NCBI GenBank assembly: GCA_020064725.1
Contig: JAGTWJ010000017.1
Location: 1,054,001-1,118,000 of the forward strand
Source of the DNA: Drechslerella dactyloides
Taxonomy: Eukaryota > Ascomycota > Orbiliomycetes > Orbiliales > Orbiliaceae
Direction of reading: 5' to 3'
Length of the DNA: 64,000 bases
Shown here: in pieces, positions 1 to 12,390 of the stretch
Numbering within the stretch: position 1 is the first letter of the stretch
Layout: every line of letters starts with the position of its first letter
Program-made: the position numbers and the translations under genes
Notes under the pieces: model-generated
Database searches by the model: none
The model's input: the letters and a program-made list of their open reading frames with translations, nothing else
What the model was told of the DNA's origin: nothing

Positions 1-2324
1 CAGTGTAAGAAACCGCTGTATTAGTAACTCAGCAACAAAGTAATAAATCTACGTAGACGCTTGGTAAATGAATCGTAAGATTGTAATTCATTGGACGAAA
101 AAATGTACTCTGTTTCTATAATCTATAGGTTGACTAAGGTATCCTACTCATAGAAAAGTCTGAATTAGTTTCGAGAATACATCCTTTCCATGATAAGTTT
201 TTTCTAACAGCTGTATGTATGTCGATTCTTCGGAGCTTTTAAATTTTGAGGAAATGTGATTATTCTCAATAGTCTTCGCAGGCTGTTAAGCAGCAACATA
301 TGTACCAAGCCACAAAGAGTGCATACTGCCGCACCGTTTACCCCTCGGCGCAAATAAAGGCTGAATAGATGATTAATCAGACGCCATACCTCATATGCGG
401 TGCTTCTACGGCTGCCGCAATGCAGCAGGGTTCGGATAGGCATCCGAGAGTTTTCCGGGGTGTACCTGCACGCTGCAAAAACGATTGGCTTCGCACCATC
501 CCATGTGCGTAAGTATGTATACACCAGTACTTCGGGCATCGTGCAGTCCGCCATGTGTCGGTGAGTTCTCCACTCGTCAGCCTGCATCCCGTATATACAT
601 ACATACAGCGCCGCTATTATATCACACATCCTATTACATGAGTCTCCTTACATGAAGCTAGCTACCCGTCGTTCCGAAAACCAGGTTTGCGGCTGTAAGC
701 CAGCTGGAAAGATCTTCCTAAAGCAGTACTAAAGTATACTAAGAGCGGAAAGGAAGTATGCCTAAACAAATCCAAGGTTGCGCTGTAGCGCGAACTACAT
801 GTACGAGCGAACAAACGTACAGATATCAACAGTCTTTCGAGCCCAGCAGATGCTAACATGTTTTGCTCGAGCTACAGGTCTTAGGGGGCTCCTAGACTTT
901 GGTTGTAGTAGTTGATCTATCCGACATATAGTTGTTCTGCCTCTCATATTAGCGAGTATCCCGTCCGGTTGCGATACGCCGCTGGGCCCCAGTGTGCTCA
1001 TATATGGGAGCACATGACGTTCTGGGTGTCGAGATGATACTTTTGAGATTCTTCCTGTATCTTATCTGCAGTTCCAAGATGGTTTAGAACATACAAGTCC
1101 AATTGCTCTACACGTTCATACTTGACCAATCTCATATTATGCGACCCGAAACGTTCTCTTAGCAGCAAAACAATGTCGTCCAACCGAATGGCACTCGGGA
1201 AAGCTTAGGTGATCATAATCTTGATAAAGACCTGAAGCCAATATTGAAAGACGAGTACGAACATGATCGTCCTGATACCTACAGCAATACCCAGGTTCTT
1301 CCAACCGGCTATTTCGAGGCTCTCCTAGCGAGATAGATGATTTTAGGGAATATAAACCTTCTCTATACATACATGGCAGTCTAGGGCTAACGGGAGCATG
1401 CTTGAGAGTGCCGGTGGTGGTTATCATGGACATATCGCCACGAGCTGATGGCTGAGCTCGTCCGCCACCGAAATGGAGGAATTTTCACTGTACTTTCTAC
1501 TAGCGGGAGTCTTATAGACTAATGCATAGTGTTCGGGCCTAATTCATTTCGGCGGTGGTTTATGACTTCCCAATACCATTAACAGTTCATGTAACTCTGT
1601 GGGAATCTTAGGTTAGTTCATTGAGTGGCGAGGAGTTTCCACTAGCTACACCGAATGAGAGTCCAGTGCCCAAAAGTTATAACCGGTAAGGTAATTAAAC
1701 ACGATGGGTTATATCGGTGGATTGATCTTCGCAAGCGATGAAAGAACCTTGAATTTTCATACGCCTTTAGAATCCATTTCAGCAGGTTGTCCATGCACGC
1801 ATGAGAGCATCAATCTAAGGGAGTTTACTTGTGGATGGAAATTAATAGGCACAGTCATGAGTTGTTATCCTACAGCGAGGGTATTTCTTGTTGCGAAGGC
1901 ACACGATCAAATATATGACTCCAAGTGTTAGGGTCTTCCTTTTGTTCCGTTTGCTAAATGATACTAACGCTCGAATTCGACACCGTAATTTGACAGCTTA
2001 CAGAGTCATCTCATAAAGCCAAGGTCAGTCCATCAGATCAACTATAAGAAACCCACAGGTGGCCCTGTTGGAGGCTCCCAGGCATGAATTGCCGTGCTCA
2101 TGCAAGGCCCCGCAGGGCCGGCCCGTGTGAGAGAATTCTATTATGAAACGAACCATACGCAATCGGGAAGCCAGGGGATCTTCTTAGATCGATATTGATA
2201 GTACTGTACTGCACGCGGTGTCACTCATCTTTCATTGTTAGTGAATGCTAAAGGCATGTTAGCCATTTAGCTACGTTAAACCAAACAACGGTGATCTCAA
2301 TAGCAAGATTTACAGAGCTAATAC
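1..2324. other. Gene-free stretch at left edge
   Basis: I see no supported gene here. Open frames are short, overlap on both strands, have no recognisable domains, and do not join across splice signals. The DNA is AT-rich with no obvious tandem repeat. The last part (about 2100-2324) is probably the 3' flank of the minus-strand rhodanese gene. Confidence 0.5.
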
Positions 2325-2929
2325 TCATGGTTTCTTCCAGACACTCTCCACATACTCATCCATCCTTACAACATATTCGCTGCCAGCAACTGCCCACCCT
2401 TTAATGCCCCCAACCATAATCATACTCTTCATCTCGGTCTCATTCTTACTATCTAAATACTCCTGAAACCATAGCGAGGACCGCGTGCCTCTGCCTCCAC
2501 TAGATCCTAAAGTAATATTAAAAACCTCGAAATAGGTTGCGTATCGATGAATGTGGATGGGGATACATGTAATTTTAGCTTACCACAAAACCATATCAAT
2601 CTCTTGACTCCTGCCGCTTTGAAAAGGTTATACCAGATCGGAATCGCATTGTAGAGACTTTGCGCAGGGATGTTTATCGATCCATGAATGGACCCGCCCT
2701 ATCCGCCGACTGTGTCAACTCGGAGAATCAGGCGGGTTGGCGGAGATTTCGGGGACATTACCTCGTAGTCATTTCGGCGGACATCGATCAAGACAAAATC
2801 TTTAGCGTCCAAGTTCTCTGTGCTCCGTAACAGCTCGAGAACCTCCTCACGTGTGACTTTGTTCGGTTCACTAGATTTCGGAGCGGGGTAGGCGGAATAC
2901 CACGGGGCTGCCGTAGTTGAAGCTTCCAT
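2325..2929 (-). CDS. Rhodanese/Cdc25-type phosphatase-like protein, candidate arsenate reductase
   Basis: Three exons (2929-2762, 2698-2584, 2506-2325) give a 154-residue single-domain rhodanese protein. Introns are 63 and 77 nt and both are GT-AG; the upstream in-frame extension lacks family similarity, so I chose the ATG at 2929. The N-terminal part contains VLIDVRRNDYEGGSI, the usual rhodanese strand-turn, followed by GSINIPAQSLY. The active-site loop is Cys94-x5-Arg100 (CGSSGGR), the CX5R loop shared by Cdc25 phosphatases and the yeast arsenate reductase Acr2/Arr2. Acr2 reduces arsenate to arsenite with glutathione/glutaredoxin. The residue before the cysteine is Phe rather than the His of classical HCX5R. 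The next gene, divergent at 537 bp, is the arsenite exporter ACR3, which supports an arsenic role. A generic rhodanese or phosphatase is the alternative. Confidence 0.85.
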
Positions 2930-3466
2930 CACGAACGTTGCAGTAGGCCTCAATCGGTTTGAATAAGGACAAAATGTAAAACGCTTACGAGATGATGGGT
3001 AGTGTCTACAGACTCGAAGTGGATTGAGGATCCTGAAAGTTTGTGCCTTCGTTATAGCTAGCATCACGTCGCGTCGTCTCTTCGCGAAGTTCCTGGCCTT
3101 GTCGAAGGATGATAGGCAGTAACCGAATCGGGTAATTTTGCGGTTTGTCACACCCATGCTCAAAGACGATTGGCTGGTGCTTCCAACACACAACAACTCT
3201 TCTTACATGATGACACGCCAAAACGTAAAAAGGCGACGACGCGAATTTAGGTTGGCTACCAGCCACCTAGTTAGTACTTAGGTACGCATGGAGCTTGGAT
3301 ACAGGTGCTCGAGATTTTGTATGATGTCGTTTCAGCAATCACTAATATAACCAGACGGTGTGCCCAATCATCAGGGTCTCCATGCAGCTTTGCTGGCCCT
3401 GGCTTCAAAAAGCACCAACTCATCCTAATCCTCGACCAATCGATCCACACGCGGCAAAGGTCGACC
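2930..3466. promoter_or_regulatory. Shared divergent promoter interval, arsenic pair
   Basis: 537 bp separate the two divergent start codons of the rhodanese gene and ACR3, so both promoters must lie here. I did not identify a specific regulator site. Co-regulation is an inference from the divergent arrangement, which resembles ARR2-ARR3 of budding yeast. Confidence 0.55.
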
Positions 3467-4814
3467 ATGGCTCAAGGAAACAGTCCTGAGACTCTGGCTA
3501 TACTGAATATAGCTGCTGAAAAAGCCGGGCTCGAGAGTCAAGATGCTCGAGAGAGAGTTGACGACAAACTGTCAGCATTCAAATCGCTGGGGTTTTTGGA
3601 CCGCTATCTTGCTCTATGGATATTATTAGCGATGATCGTCGGGGTGCTCCTCGGAAACTTCGTAGAAGAGACTGGCCCTGCACTACAGAAAGGCAAATTC
3701 GTCGGAGTTTCGCTTCCGATAGGTAATCGAAACCAAAATGTTACTCCTGCGCATGTTGTCGGTAGTGTTATCTTGATCTGATGGCATCTTCTCCTAGCGA
3801 TCGGATTATTGGTCATGATGTACCCGATCCTGTGTAAGGTCCAGTATGAGATGCTCCATCATCTCCTTCAGGAGAGGGAGCTGTGGCTTCAGATAGCCTT
3901 TAGCGTGATCGTTAATTGGATTATCGCGCCGTTTTTTATGGTAATAATCCATCTTTTAGGTATCCTGGGTCTGTATAAGCTTTACTGAACTTGTGATCAT
4001 AGTTTGGGCTGGCATGGGCGTTCTTGCCAGATAGAAGCTTCCTACGAGTTGGAGTAATTCTGGTCGGTTTGGGAAGATGTATCGCTATGGTAAGACATGG
4101 TATGATAGACGTGTCCTATCGCGATCAGCCAAACTAATACCTTTTACGCGCGAAATGACATAGGTATTAATCTGGAACAGCCTCGCATCGGGAGACCAAA
4201 ACTACTGCGCGATTCTAGTTGTCGTCAACTCGATTCTTCAAATGGTCTTATTCGCACCACTGGCATTACTATTCATCAAGGTTATCAGCGGCGGCGACGA
4301 GCTGAAGCTCTCCTATTCAACGGTTGCGACAAATGTGGCGGTGTTTCTCGGAATACCCTTGGGAGCAGCTATTCTCACAAGACTGCTGATTCTCAAGTTC
4401 GCGGGTTCTAAGCGATACGAAATCTTTCTGAAATGGCTGTCTCCATGGTCACTGCTTGGACTGTTGTATACTATCCTGGTTCTATTCGCCTCCCAGGGCC
4501 GCCAGGTTATTCATCAAATCGTCTCTGTCGTTAGAGTTGCAGCGCCTCTGGTGGTATACTTCATCGTCATCTTCTTGGCTACATTGTATACGACTCGTCA
4601 ACTTGGATTCGGCTATAAACTCAGCGTTACTCAGAGCTTTACCGCGGCTAGTAATAATTTTGAGTTGGCGATTGCAGTTGCAGTTGCGACGTTTGGTCCC
4701 GATAGTGATCAGGCGCTCGCATCTACTGTTGGTCCGCTGATTGAAGTTCCTGTATTGCTTGGTTTGGTATATATAGTGCGAGCTATGAGCAAGAGATGGA
4801 ACTGGAAGGACTGA
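3467..4814 (+). CDS. ACR3: Arsenite efflux transporter ACR3 (ARR3)
   Basis: Four exons (3467-3722, 3798-3940, 4003-4089, 4164-4814) give 378 residues, the usual length for ACR3. Introns are 75, 62 and 74 nt. ACR3 is a ten-helix plasma-membrane carrier of the BART superfamily that exports arsenite and, in some species, antimonite. Family signatures follow in order: LGFLDRYLALWILLAM near the start of helix 1, GLLVMMYPILCKV, NWIIAP, then VGLGRCIAMVLIW with Cys159, the conserved cysteine of the transport site (most members have GLARC), ASNNFELAIAVA, and GPLIEVPVLL with Glu356. The reading frame is intact through all four exons, so the gene looks functional. The start at 3467 is preferred over upstream in-frame codons because its N-terminus is family-like. 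It is divergent from the candidate arsenate reductase, forming a reduction-plus-export pair. Confidence 0.95.
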
Positions 4815-7800
4815 CTCTGTGATGAACCCAGTTCCTAGGTTACTGTAGTATATACACCCCAAATCAAGATTATAGCAAACACACTTATTCTGGGATATTA
4901 AACGATTAACTACGTCGTAAATGGTTAGTTATGCAAGAGATGATAGATTTCTGACTGGGTCATCAGAGGCAAGGAGCTCTTCGTTTTGACAGCGGACTTT
5001 ATAGTTCTTCAAATGTTCTCAATCTTCAAGTTGTGTTAGACATCATTATACCGTCGCGATGGTCTACACTCGCGCGGCCTAGCTATCGATGAATACGGGA
5101 ATAGCTACGAAATGTCAAGTTGGGATATACTAGTTAGCCCGCAATCTTGTAGATCTACAGACTGTATTTGTGACGGCACCAGAGCTATCAGTCTCTTTGT
5201 CCGTATAGAACAGGCTTGTAGATTCCAGTGTTGAACATAAATTAATTTTGCGCCTGCTAAAGAAAACTACGCCAGTAGCTATAAGAGTAATAGATATTTA
5301 CCAATGATCATGGTTGTTAGACGCCATGTCTTCTATGCATACGAATAATATCTCGGAAACTTTCGCGGCTGCTCTCACACACGATACAACCCAATCCCGA
5401 ATCTTTCCGTGAACCGCATGCGCGCAGCCAATGCTGGTTCCGAGCACCCGAGCAAACCAACTACGTTGCGCCAACCTATATTAAATACATCGTTAGGAGT
5501 CTCACGCAAACACACGCACAGCGCGAGCTCACGTCCACTCGTGCTCAAATTGATTGCCCCAAGCCTTGCTAAGCTTCACTCAACTCTGGTACAGCCTCAG
5601 CCCAATTGCCTAGACAATAAGTATTGTGGCATTGCTCGATCAACGCGATCTCGAGCACCAGCCAGTCGCGTGTCGATTTCCCGCCAAGCCTTCGCGAAGG
5701 TAAAACCGCCAGACAAACGCAACACGAGTTGAACGTTTACCACGGGATCTTTTTAATTCAAGGAGTTCATGTGGATATTGGTGTGGCTGTCTCGGCGACG
5801 GGTGCGACTTGCAGCGTGTGAGCTCGTTCGTGCAAGTGCAAGGTGACTAATGTGGGCTTGCAGCCTAAGATTGCCGTGCCATGGGCTGATTCCTAGCCAT
5901 ACATATACAGTCTCGTAACGACGCCATCTATTCGGCCTTTCAAATAAAAATTTGCGGGAGCTCGGAAGAAAAGGCAGAGGAGAGGGGAATATCTTATACA
6001 CACTTGGTACAAGCGGGGTTGCAAGATGCTTGTGCTGTGGGCGGCTCGTGTATCCGTATGATGTGCGTGATCGAAGGCGCATGCATGCAGCTACGAAAAA
6101 TACACAGTACATGTACGAAGTAGAAGCAGATATGCATGCAGGTCTTGTCATGTTGGATGTTGGGGTTGAATTGCAAGCTAGTGCCAGGCAGCAGAACTCA
6201 TGACGGCGATATGTTCTGTAAACTCAGTCTCGAGACGAGCGTATACCGAGTGGCCAACTGCAAGAAGGGATGATGATGTGAAGTCGGCCGTGCACAACAG
6301 AGCAGAACATCAGAGCTTGGTATGAATTTCCTATGAGCTGCAGCCGATACTTGCTATCTGCGGACCGCTGTCACTTAGGCTGCCAGCGCGCATATGGATC
6401 CATGGAGCACGCACCTATTTTCACAAATCAGCAGTTCAGCAACATTGTTCTTTCCGACGGTTGTGACAGGACCACGCATAGCCAAGATGTTGGATAGCTA
6501 GCGAAAGTACCAATTATCAGGTATGTTTATCCGTACTTTAACTTTGATGTTTGGAATGCCTGCCAACGTTCCAACGATCGAAACTTTTCCAACAGATGTA
6601 ATTTTCAAGCAATTTCGTTTCGCGGGTAGATACAGCTGTCAAACTGCAAAGCGAGGTTAAACAGCGGCTTCCAGCCAGCCGACAACTGGTATACCCGATT
6701 GACAGGCAGCACTATCCTTTCCAACAAAGACACCAGTTGAAATCCCAGTAGTATTGTCAAAGGCGATTCCCGGAACATGAACGACGCTAAGCAACACTGC
6801 AGGTCGTCGGTTGAAAGACGACCTGGCTATAGACAGGGTACCGACAAGGTCTCGGCGGTATGCCCTATTCGTGTCACAATATCGCCAAATTTGGAGCTGT
6901 ATGTTGCACCGGCATCTGCGTCTGCGTGACTAGAATAGCTCACACGGACGGCACGTGTCGTCTCATTGGACTAGCTACACGATGTAAATTTTTTCACAAA
7001 AGCTCCCGGCTTATCGCCGTATACAAACTTCGGTAGTAGCTTCCAGGGTGCGAAGATGTGCGCTCCGGATGCAAAAAGAAGGAAAGAAAAAGTCGTATTT
7101 AGCCAATACAGCATGATAGCTAAGCGCCTATGCTGCGAAACAGGCCCAAGCCTGGACATTTTTCGGCCAGCCCAAGGTTTGCGACGAGACCTGGATTGCT
7201 CGACCCGCGAGCTCCACCCTCGGCTTCGTCATCGAGCGTCTTTATGCTATTGTCATGCAAGAGAATGGAGAAAGTGGGTCTGTTGCAGCGAAACCATGGC
7301 TAACTGATAGGCCGGAGAAAACACGATATTAAGCGAGGCTGCACAGAAGGGCGGGAGAGCTTCTATGTTTCAGCATCGCCCCACAGAGAGCACGCGCGTG
7401 GTGTCTGCAGTATACCAACTGTATACGACTATATAAATACCTACACTTGGGCGTGTAGACTATCTGCCGATTCGGCCGCTCAAGAGTAAAATTGGGATCG
7501 ACATTTTTAAAAGAACATGCATATGGACCCGGACGGATAGACAAAAAGACGGACGGCGGACAAGCTAGTTGTTTGTAAGCAAGCTATAAGGTGTGGCAAC
7601 GTCACCAGTGCATGGGATTTTGCAGCGTCGACATGCATGCATGTGCGGTGAGATCGGTCCCCAGACTGGTCAACTGCCTGGTAGCTTGAAAGCGACTGCA
7701 GCGATTGTCGTGTAACAGAACCTCGAGCGGAACAGGGAAGGCGCTGCAGAACGTAGACAGTCCTTAGTATGCTACGGCCGCTATTCCGGCGAAAGACTCT

Positions 7801-9981
7801 TGGCCCTTGATCGGAAACTGCGAGAAGGGAAACAGAGAAGCCTCGAATGGGACCGCTTTCTTGTTTTCTTAAATTTAGCAACCGAAAACGGCGAGGGCGC
7901 AATTCTTGCGTTGACGTTGGTGAGGCAGCGCCAGCGAATGGCAGGCCGCCGAGCCCTGAAACCTCAGCTGTAAGCGCCGCAATCCCGGCCAATGTGCCTG
8001 CCACAGCCCAGTCGCGGCGGGCCAATCAGCGGGCGCATGGCGACGATGGGCCGTCGGTGCTCTCGTCGCAGGAACGGGCAGGAACCGGCAGAGGCCGGCT
8101 GCAGGAGAACCGATCGATCGTATTTGCACTCAGCAGTCTGACATGGAGATACAGGCTTTTGCCCGGTTTGAGTCGGTGGGCCACATGCAAGGAGAGATTG
8201 CGAGAGGGAACAGGGACGGTTTCCATGGATGCGACAGCGATAAAATGGGCGGCGTCGATAGGCGAAATACGTCGAAGCATTCGAATTCTACCTGCTGTAC
8301 TCGGACGGCGCGGTGACAGCCATGTCTCGATGGCACATGCCTCATAGGTTTTAAATTTTCGAGCTATTGTAGATTGGATCCCTACAATCAAAGCAGAGGA
8401 TTGTCCTCGAGTTGATTGCACCTTTCGATGTTCCTCCTGTGACGACGCGGCGCAATGCGCAATCATGCTCCGCTGCGATCGCATGATTGCAATTAAGACA
8501 GAGTCATCCATGACTGACTAGTCCGCCCGATGCCAGAAAATAGAACTGTGCACGGCGATTCGCAGGCCGCCGCGACGGTGTATATGTATCATCTGATGGT
8601 GGGCTTTGTCAAATTAGTCCTCCCTCGAGCTCTCCGCGGGCGAGCCAATGCGATGTGTTGCAGCCGCCCTCCAGCCGGTCTTCCAGGGCATGGCCTCAGA
8701 TCACAATGCCGGCCCCGTCAAGTAACCCCATCCAATCCAAAGCGCCAAATCCGCGCCGCGATTGGGCGGAGCCGAATTAAAATTCTCACCATCGCCCGGC
8801 TAGTATCGAGAGAATGCCTGTGTCGAATGTGGGTTCACAGGCTGTCTGGCTAGCGGGCTAGCGGGCTTGCAGCTGAGGAGATTGCGGAGCACCTAGTCTC
8901 TATATCAACCACCCTCCCGTAGACCTGCTTCATTTATCCTTCCGAAAGTTCCTTCTTCTCGTCTCTTTTACGTCGTTTTATTTCCCATCTTGTTTCCCCT
9001 CTCCCTGTTTTAAGCTTCTCTCTTGCATTTGATTTTCATTTTCTCGCGAGCCGGCAGCGTTGCTTTTCGTATCGTTTTGCATCCGTTCTTTCGAATTTAG
9101 CTATCTGCTTGGGACGCTTTCTACGGTTTGACCTCGCATCTAGCGCACTGATATTTCTAGCTCGCAGTTATATATATCGAGCTGCTTGCAGTTGGGTAAC
9201 TTGGACACCACGATTAGAAGGAAAATTAAAAAGGGCACATTGCCTCGTGGAAGAGTTTCAGTTGACCTGGATTCTCTTACACCGTTCGCCTTTTCACCGC
9301 GAGGTTCCGGCACCGTAGCACTCGGCAAGTCTTTGGCACACTCCTATATACCTTATCGATCCCCGCAGTGCCATACTTGCAACCACCATCTTCGCACGTA
9401 TTGTCACAATACGTTGTGCAGGATACAACGGCATCACCTGTGAAACCTGCTGTCCCTTCTCGGTTGCGGAATCAATTCACAGATAATCAACAAATCCAAG
9501 GATACCGCAGGTACAGAGGACAGGATCCCGACCCGTCACCCGACTCGACTACAGCCGAACGACTCTCATTGCCTTAACATCGCACTGCAGGGGCTATCAT
9601 CAATTCGCCCTACTTGAAGCGTCGTGCAACCAGACGCGAGTCCCATCGATGCATCGACGTGCATAAGCGTCGGCCGGCGTGTAGTCTTCCCCTGCCCAAC
9701 TTGCAACATCCAACACGTTTCTTCCGCCCACCGTTTATAACTGCAACATCCGATATAAAAGCAGCTATCGCGCGCGCGAGCCAGAAGTCGACGCCTCAGG
9801 GCATTCAGCAGATATATATTCGGATATACCGCCTCTCGTTTCGCATTACTCTCTATCCAGTCTCTCGCTAGGTTCATTCGCTGTGTTTGTTACAGTTGCA
9901 CAGTCTCTACAGAAGTGCATACGCCATATATTTGCAACGTTTATACATACCGACCTCAATTAATATATAATATCTTTCAAC
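4815..9981. other. Long gene-free stretch, 3' flank of ACR3 and upstream region of next gene
   Basis: About 5.2 kb without a gene I can support. The open frames around 7500-8500 lie in a more GC-rich patch, overlap on both strands and show no domain, so I treat them as chance. A strongly pyrimidine-rich stretch at about 8930-9060, followed by an AT-rich segment ending at the ATG at 9982, looks like promoter and 5' leader of the downstream gene. The leader appears long. Confidence 0.5.
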
Positions 9982-12390
9982 ATGTCTATCGAAGCGACCC
10001 TCGGTCTCCCTCGACCTTCCACGAAGTTTGAGATGGAGCGGCCCATGTCGTCAAGGTCGGCGTCATCGTCCTCGGAAAGCCTAACAGAGTCTTCAAAGAA
10101 GGGGAAGCCAAGATTCTCGAGTACTACTCTGAAATACTCTCAGAAGCCCCTGCCGACACCACCGGATTCTGCAGGCCTGGAAGGTTACAAGCTGCAGCTG
10201 ACGTTGATGCCCCCAACGCCCGGTCAAACTCCATCTGGATATGCAGCACAGAGCGTAAAGACAACAAAGAAGGCATTGCCCTATCTTCTCACCGTGGAAG
10301 ACATGGAAGACGACACTGAGTGCTTTTCGCCCAGCTCGACAAATTACTCTGCACCTTCAGAGTTCGGCGGCTCGAACTACAGCCGCGGGCGTGATCTTGA
10401 GTCTGAAGCTGGAGATGTGCCCTCGATCCCTCCATTGAGTTTCGTATCGAAAACTGCGCCAACAAAAAGAAAATCTTCGAGATTGAGCATTCAAACCTCC
10501 GCAACTGACCTGCTTAAGGAGTCCAGCATTGACGAGACAATTGTTCCCAAGCCACTGAACATCAAGCGGATCAACGAAGACCGCAAGGCAAGTCTGGCAA
10601 ATAGTTCTGCCCCGATGTCTGCTGTGCTTGCACCACCAACGCCATCTCTACCACTATCAAAGGCCGTCAGAAACTCAGGCATGTCTCTTGCAGAGCGAAG
10701 AGCTAGGGCAAAGTCTGGGGCTAAAATTCCGATCCCGACACCTCTTGCGTCTCCCAACCAAACTGAAAGCAAAGAGGGGCTGCCCACCAGCCCGCCACCG
10801 CTGACCTCGCGGAGTGCAGCCCACGTGGAAGCCGGCCGCTTGGCTACCCCTCGTACTGCAACCCCGCGAACTGCGACCTTCGGACCTATCCCTAAGCCTG
10901 AGGTATCGACCCCGCGGAGTGCCACATTCGCTACTCTTCCTGCGCCTCCAACATGCGCAGCTGCCATGCCGACTCCGAGAAGTGCAGCCATGTTCTCCCC
11001 CAACCGACAGCAAGTATTTGGGTCTTATATCCCTCATCAGAACGTCCCTGTCACTTCTCCCGCCAAAGCCAGCTTCAAGTCTCCTCAATCCGCAACCTTT
11101 TCACCGAGAAGCATCGCCTTCAGCCCTATCCACGAAGACGTCGACCGCGAGAAACTGCGGACCCCGATTGCAGTCAACATGCTAGTTGAGCGAGCGCAAG
11201 AACATCAACAGGGCTTCGTTTCTGGTCTCATGTCTCCCGTCATCATGAACCAGTTTCAGACGTTATGGAACGTCGCCAACGCCCAGGTGCTCATTAACCA
11301 AACGTTCCAGATGGGCATGTTTCGCGAAGACTCCTTCACGTTCACCGGAGCTGAGCACTACACCTTTGGCGCCGATGCCACCGCTGCCTTCTACCGTCTC
11401 TCGGCTCACCCGTCCCATCAGCAGGATGCCCTGTTCTCGGACCTGAAAATCCACAGAGCTAACCCCGCTACCCAGTTTGAGGTGCCTGTCATTCACCTTC
11501 AGCTGGAAGCTCCAACTCTTGAGTCGTCGGGCGTCGTCGCCCTAATCTACCCACAGGTAGCAGGAATGCTGCAAGACAAGAAGCCAGATATCAAGAAACA
11601 GCCAAAGCTGGATGTTGGTGAGGAAGCAGAATGCTGCCGTCTCGTCTACGAGCCTGGCAAAGGATTCGCACTCTTCCACCCGGCCAAGGATGAGGAAGGT
11701 GGCTGGCTCAATATTGCGATTACTGGCCGCGTCGGTTTCGACGTCATTGGTGCTAATGGCACCATCTCCATTTGCTCGTCGACACACGATGACCCGCTTG
11801 TCACTCTCGACTTTGCGACTGCTCAGCTGACAATCAACACCGCAGCATGCAACACTATCCATTCGTTCTACATTGTCGACGTCGCTGTAGCGGCCGTCAT
11901 GACTGTAGCTACAGTGGAAGGCCGCAGGCTGCGCGCTATCCAAGAGGATCTCGATCAGATTCTCGCATACGAGCTGGCCACAGACACCCAAAGTCCGCAA
12001 GCTGAAGGTCCCTTCCAACCGGACTTCGACTTCTCTTTCGCCACCGCAGTCGGCCGGAAACCTCTGCATGCGAACAAGAAACGCGCCGGTGATGCGAGGA
12101 AGAAGTCCGGCATCAGTAGGGCCCTGGACGGCTTTCTGAAAGCCCTCACTCGCTTCCTCAAGTCGCTCGGTGGCAAGAAGCAGAAGAAGAACAGAATCTC
12201 ATCTGAAGCTACCAACTGGACCCCGCCCAAGCAAAAGGCCGCCAACAGACTCGACGAGTTTCAGTTTCCCTTCCAGCAGGAGTCTCGAGATTCCTCGTTG
12301 TCCAACGAAAGCAACTATCCGACTACCCACCTCCCCAGGCCGCCATCCGCAGCATACTTGCCAAGACGCAGCTCTGATGTGATGGTCTGA
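9982..12390 (+). CDS. Unrecognised 802-residue protein with disordered N-half and basic C-terminus
   Basis: This is a single uninterrupted frame of 802 residues with codon use typical of a real gene. I do not recognise a named family, although proteins of this layout occur in filamentous ascomycetes. Residues 1 to about 390 are rich in Ser, Pro and Thr with repeated TPRTAT / TPRSATF-like units between about 285 and 375, and look disordered and phosphorylatable. From about 395 to 660 the sequence is ordered, with alternating hydrophobic positions (for example FYIVDVAVAAVMTVATVEG). A Lys/Arg-rich segment near 695-740 (KKRAGDARKK, GGKKQKKNR) could be a nuclear signal or bind acidic partners. The start follows an AT-rich leader. 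No function can be assigned from sequence alone. Confidence 0.85.
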   Translation: MSIEATLGLPRPSTKFEMERPMSSRSASSSSESLTESSKKGKPRFSSTTLKYSQKPLPTPPDSAGLEGYKLQLTLMPPTPGQTPSGYAAQSVKTTKKALPYLLTVEDMEDDTECFSPSSTNYSAPSEFGGSNYSRGRDLESEAGDVPSIPPLSFVSKTAPTKRKSSRLSIQTSATDLLKESSIDETIVPKPLNIKRINEDRKASLANSSAPMSAVLAPPTPSLPLSKAVRNSGMSLAERRARAKSGAKIPIPTPLASPNQTESKEGLPTSPPPLTSRSAAHVEAGRLATPRTATPRTATFGPIPKPEVSTPRSATFATLPAPPTCAAAMPTPRSAAMFSPNRQQVFGSYIPHQNVPVTSPAKASFKSPQSATFSPRSIAFSPIHEDVDREKLRTPIAVNMLVERAQEHQQGFVSGLMSPVIMNQFQTLWNVANAQVLINQTFQMGMFREDSFTFTGAEHYTFGADATAAFYRLSAHPSHQQDALFSDLKIHRANPATQFEVPVIHLQLEAPTLESSGVVALIYPQVAGMLQDKKPDIKKQPKLDVGEEAECCRLVYEPGKGFALFHPAKDEEGGWLNIAITGRVGFDVIGANGTISICSSTHDDPLVTLDFATAQLTINTAACNTIHSFYIVDVAVAAVMTVATVEGRRLRAIQEDLDQILAYELATDTQSPQAEGPFQPDFDFSFATAVGRKPLHANKKRAGDARKKSGISRALDGFLKALTRFLKSLGGKKQKKNRISSEATNWTPPKQKAANRLDEFQFPFQQESRDSSLSNESNYPTTHLPRPPSAAYLPRRSSDVMV

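Noticed and set aside
3271..3468. N-terminal extension of ACR3 upstream of 3467 or a separate minus frame
   Set aside because: The upstream in-frame sequence does not resemble ACR3. The ATG at 3467 gives a typical family N-terminus and length.
7507..8511. Several 160-170 codon frames on both strands
   Set aside because: They overlap one another in a GC-rich patch, have no domains and contradict each other's strand. Treated as compositional.
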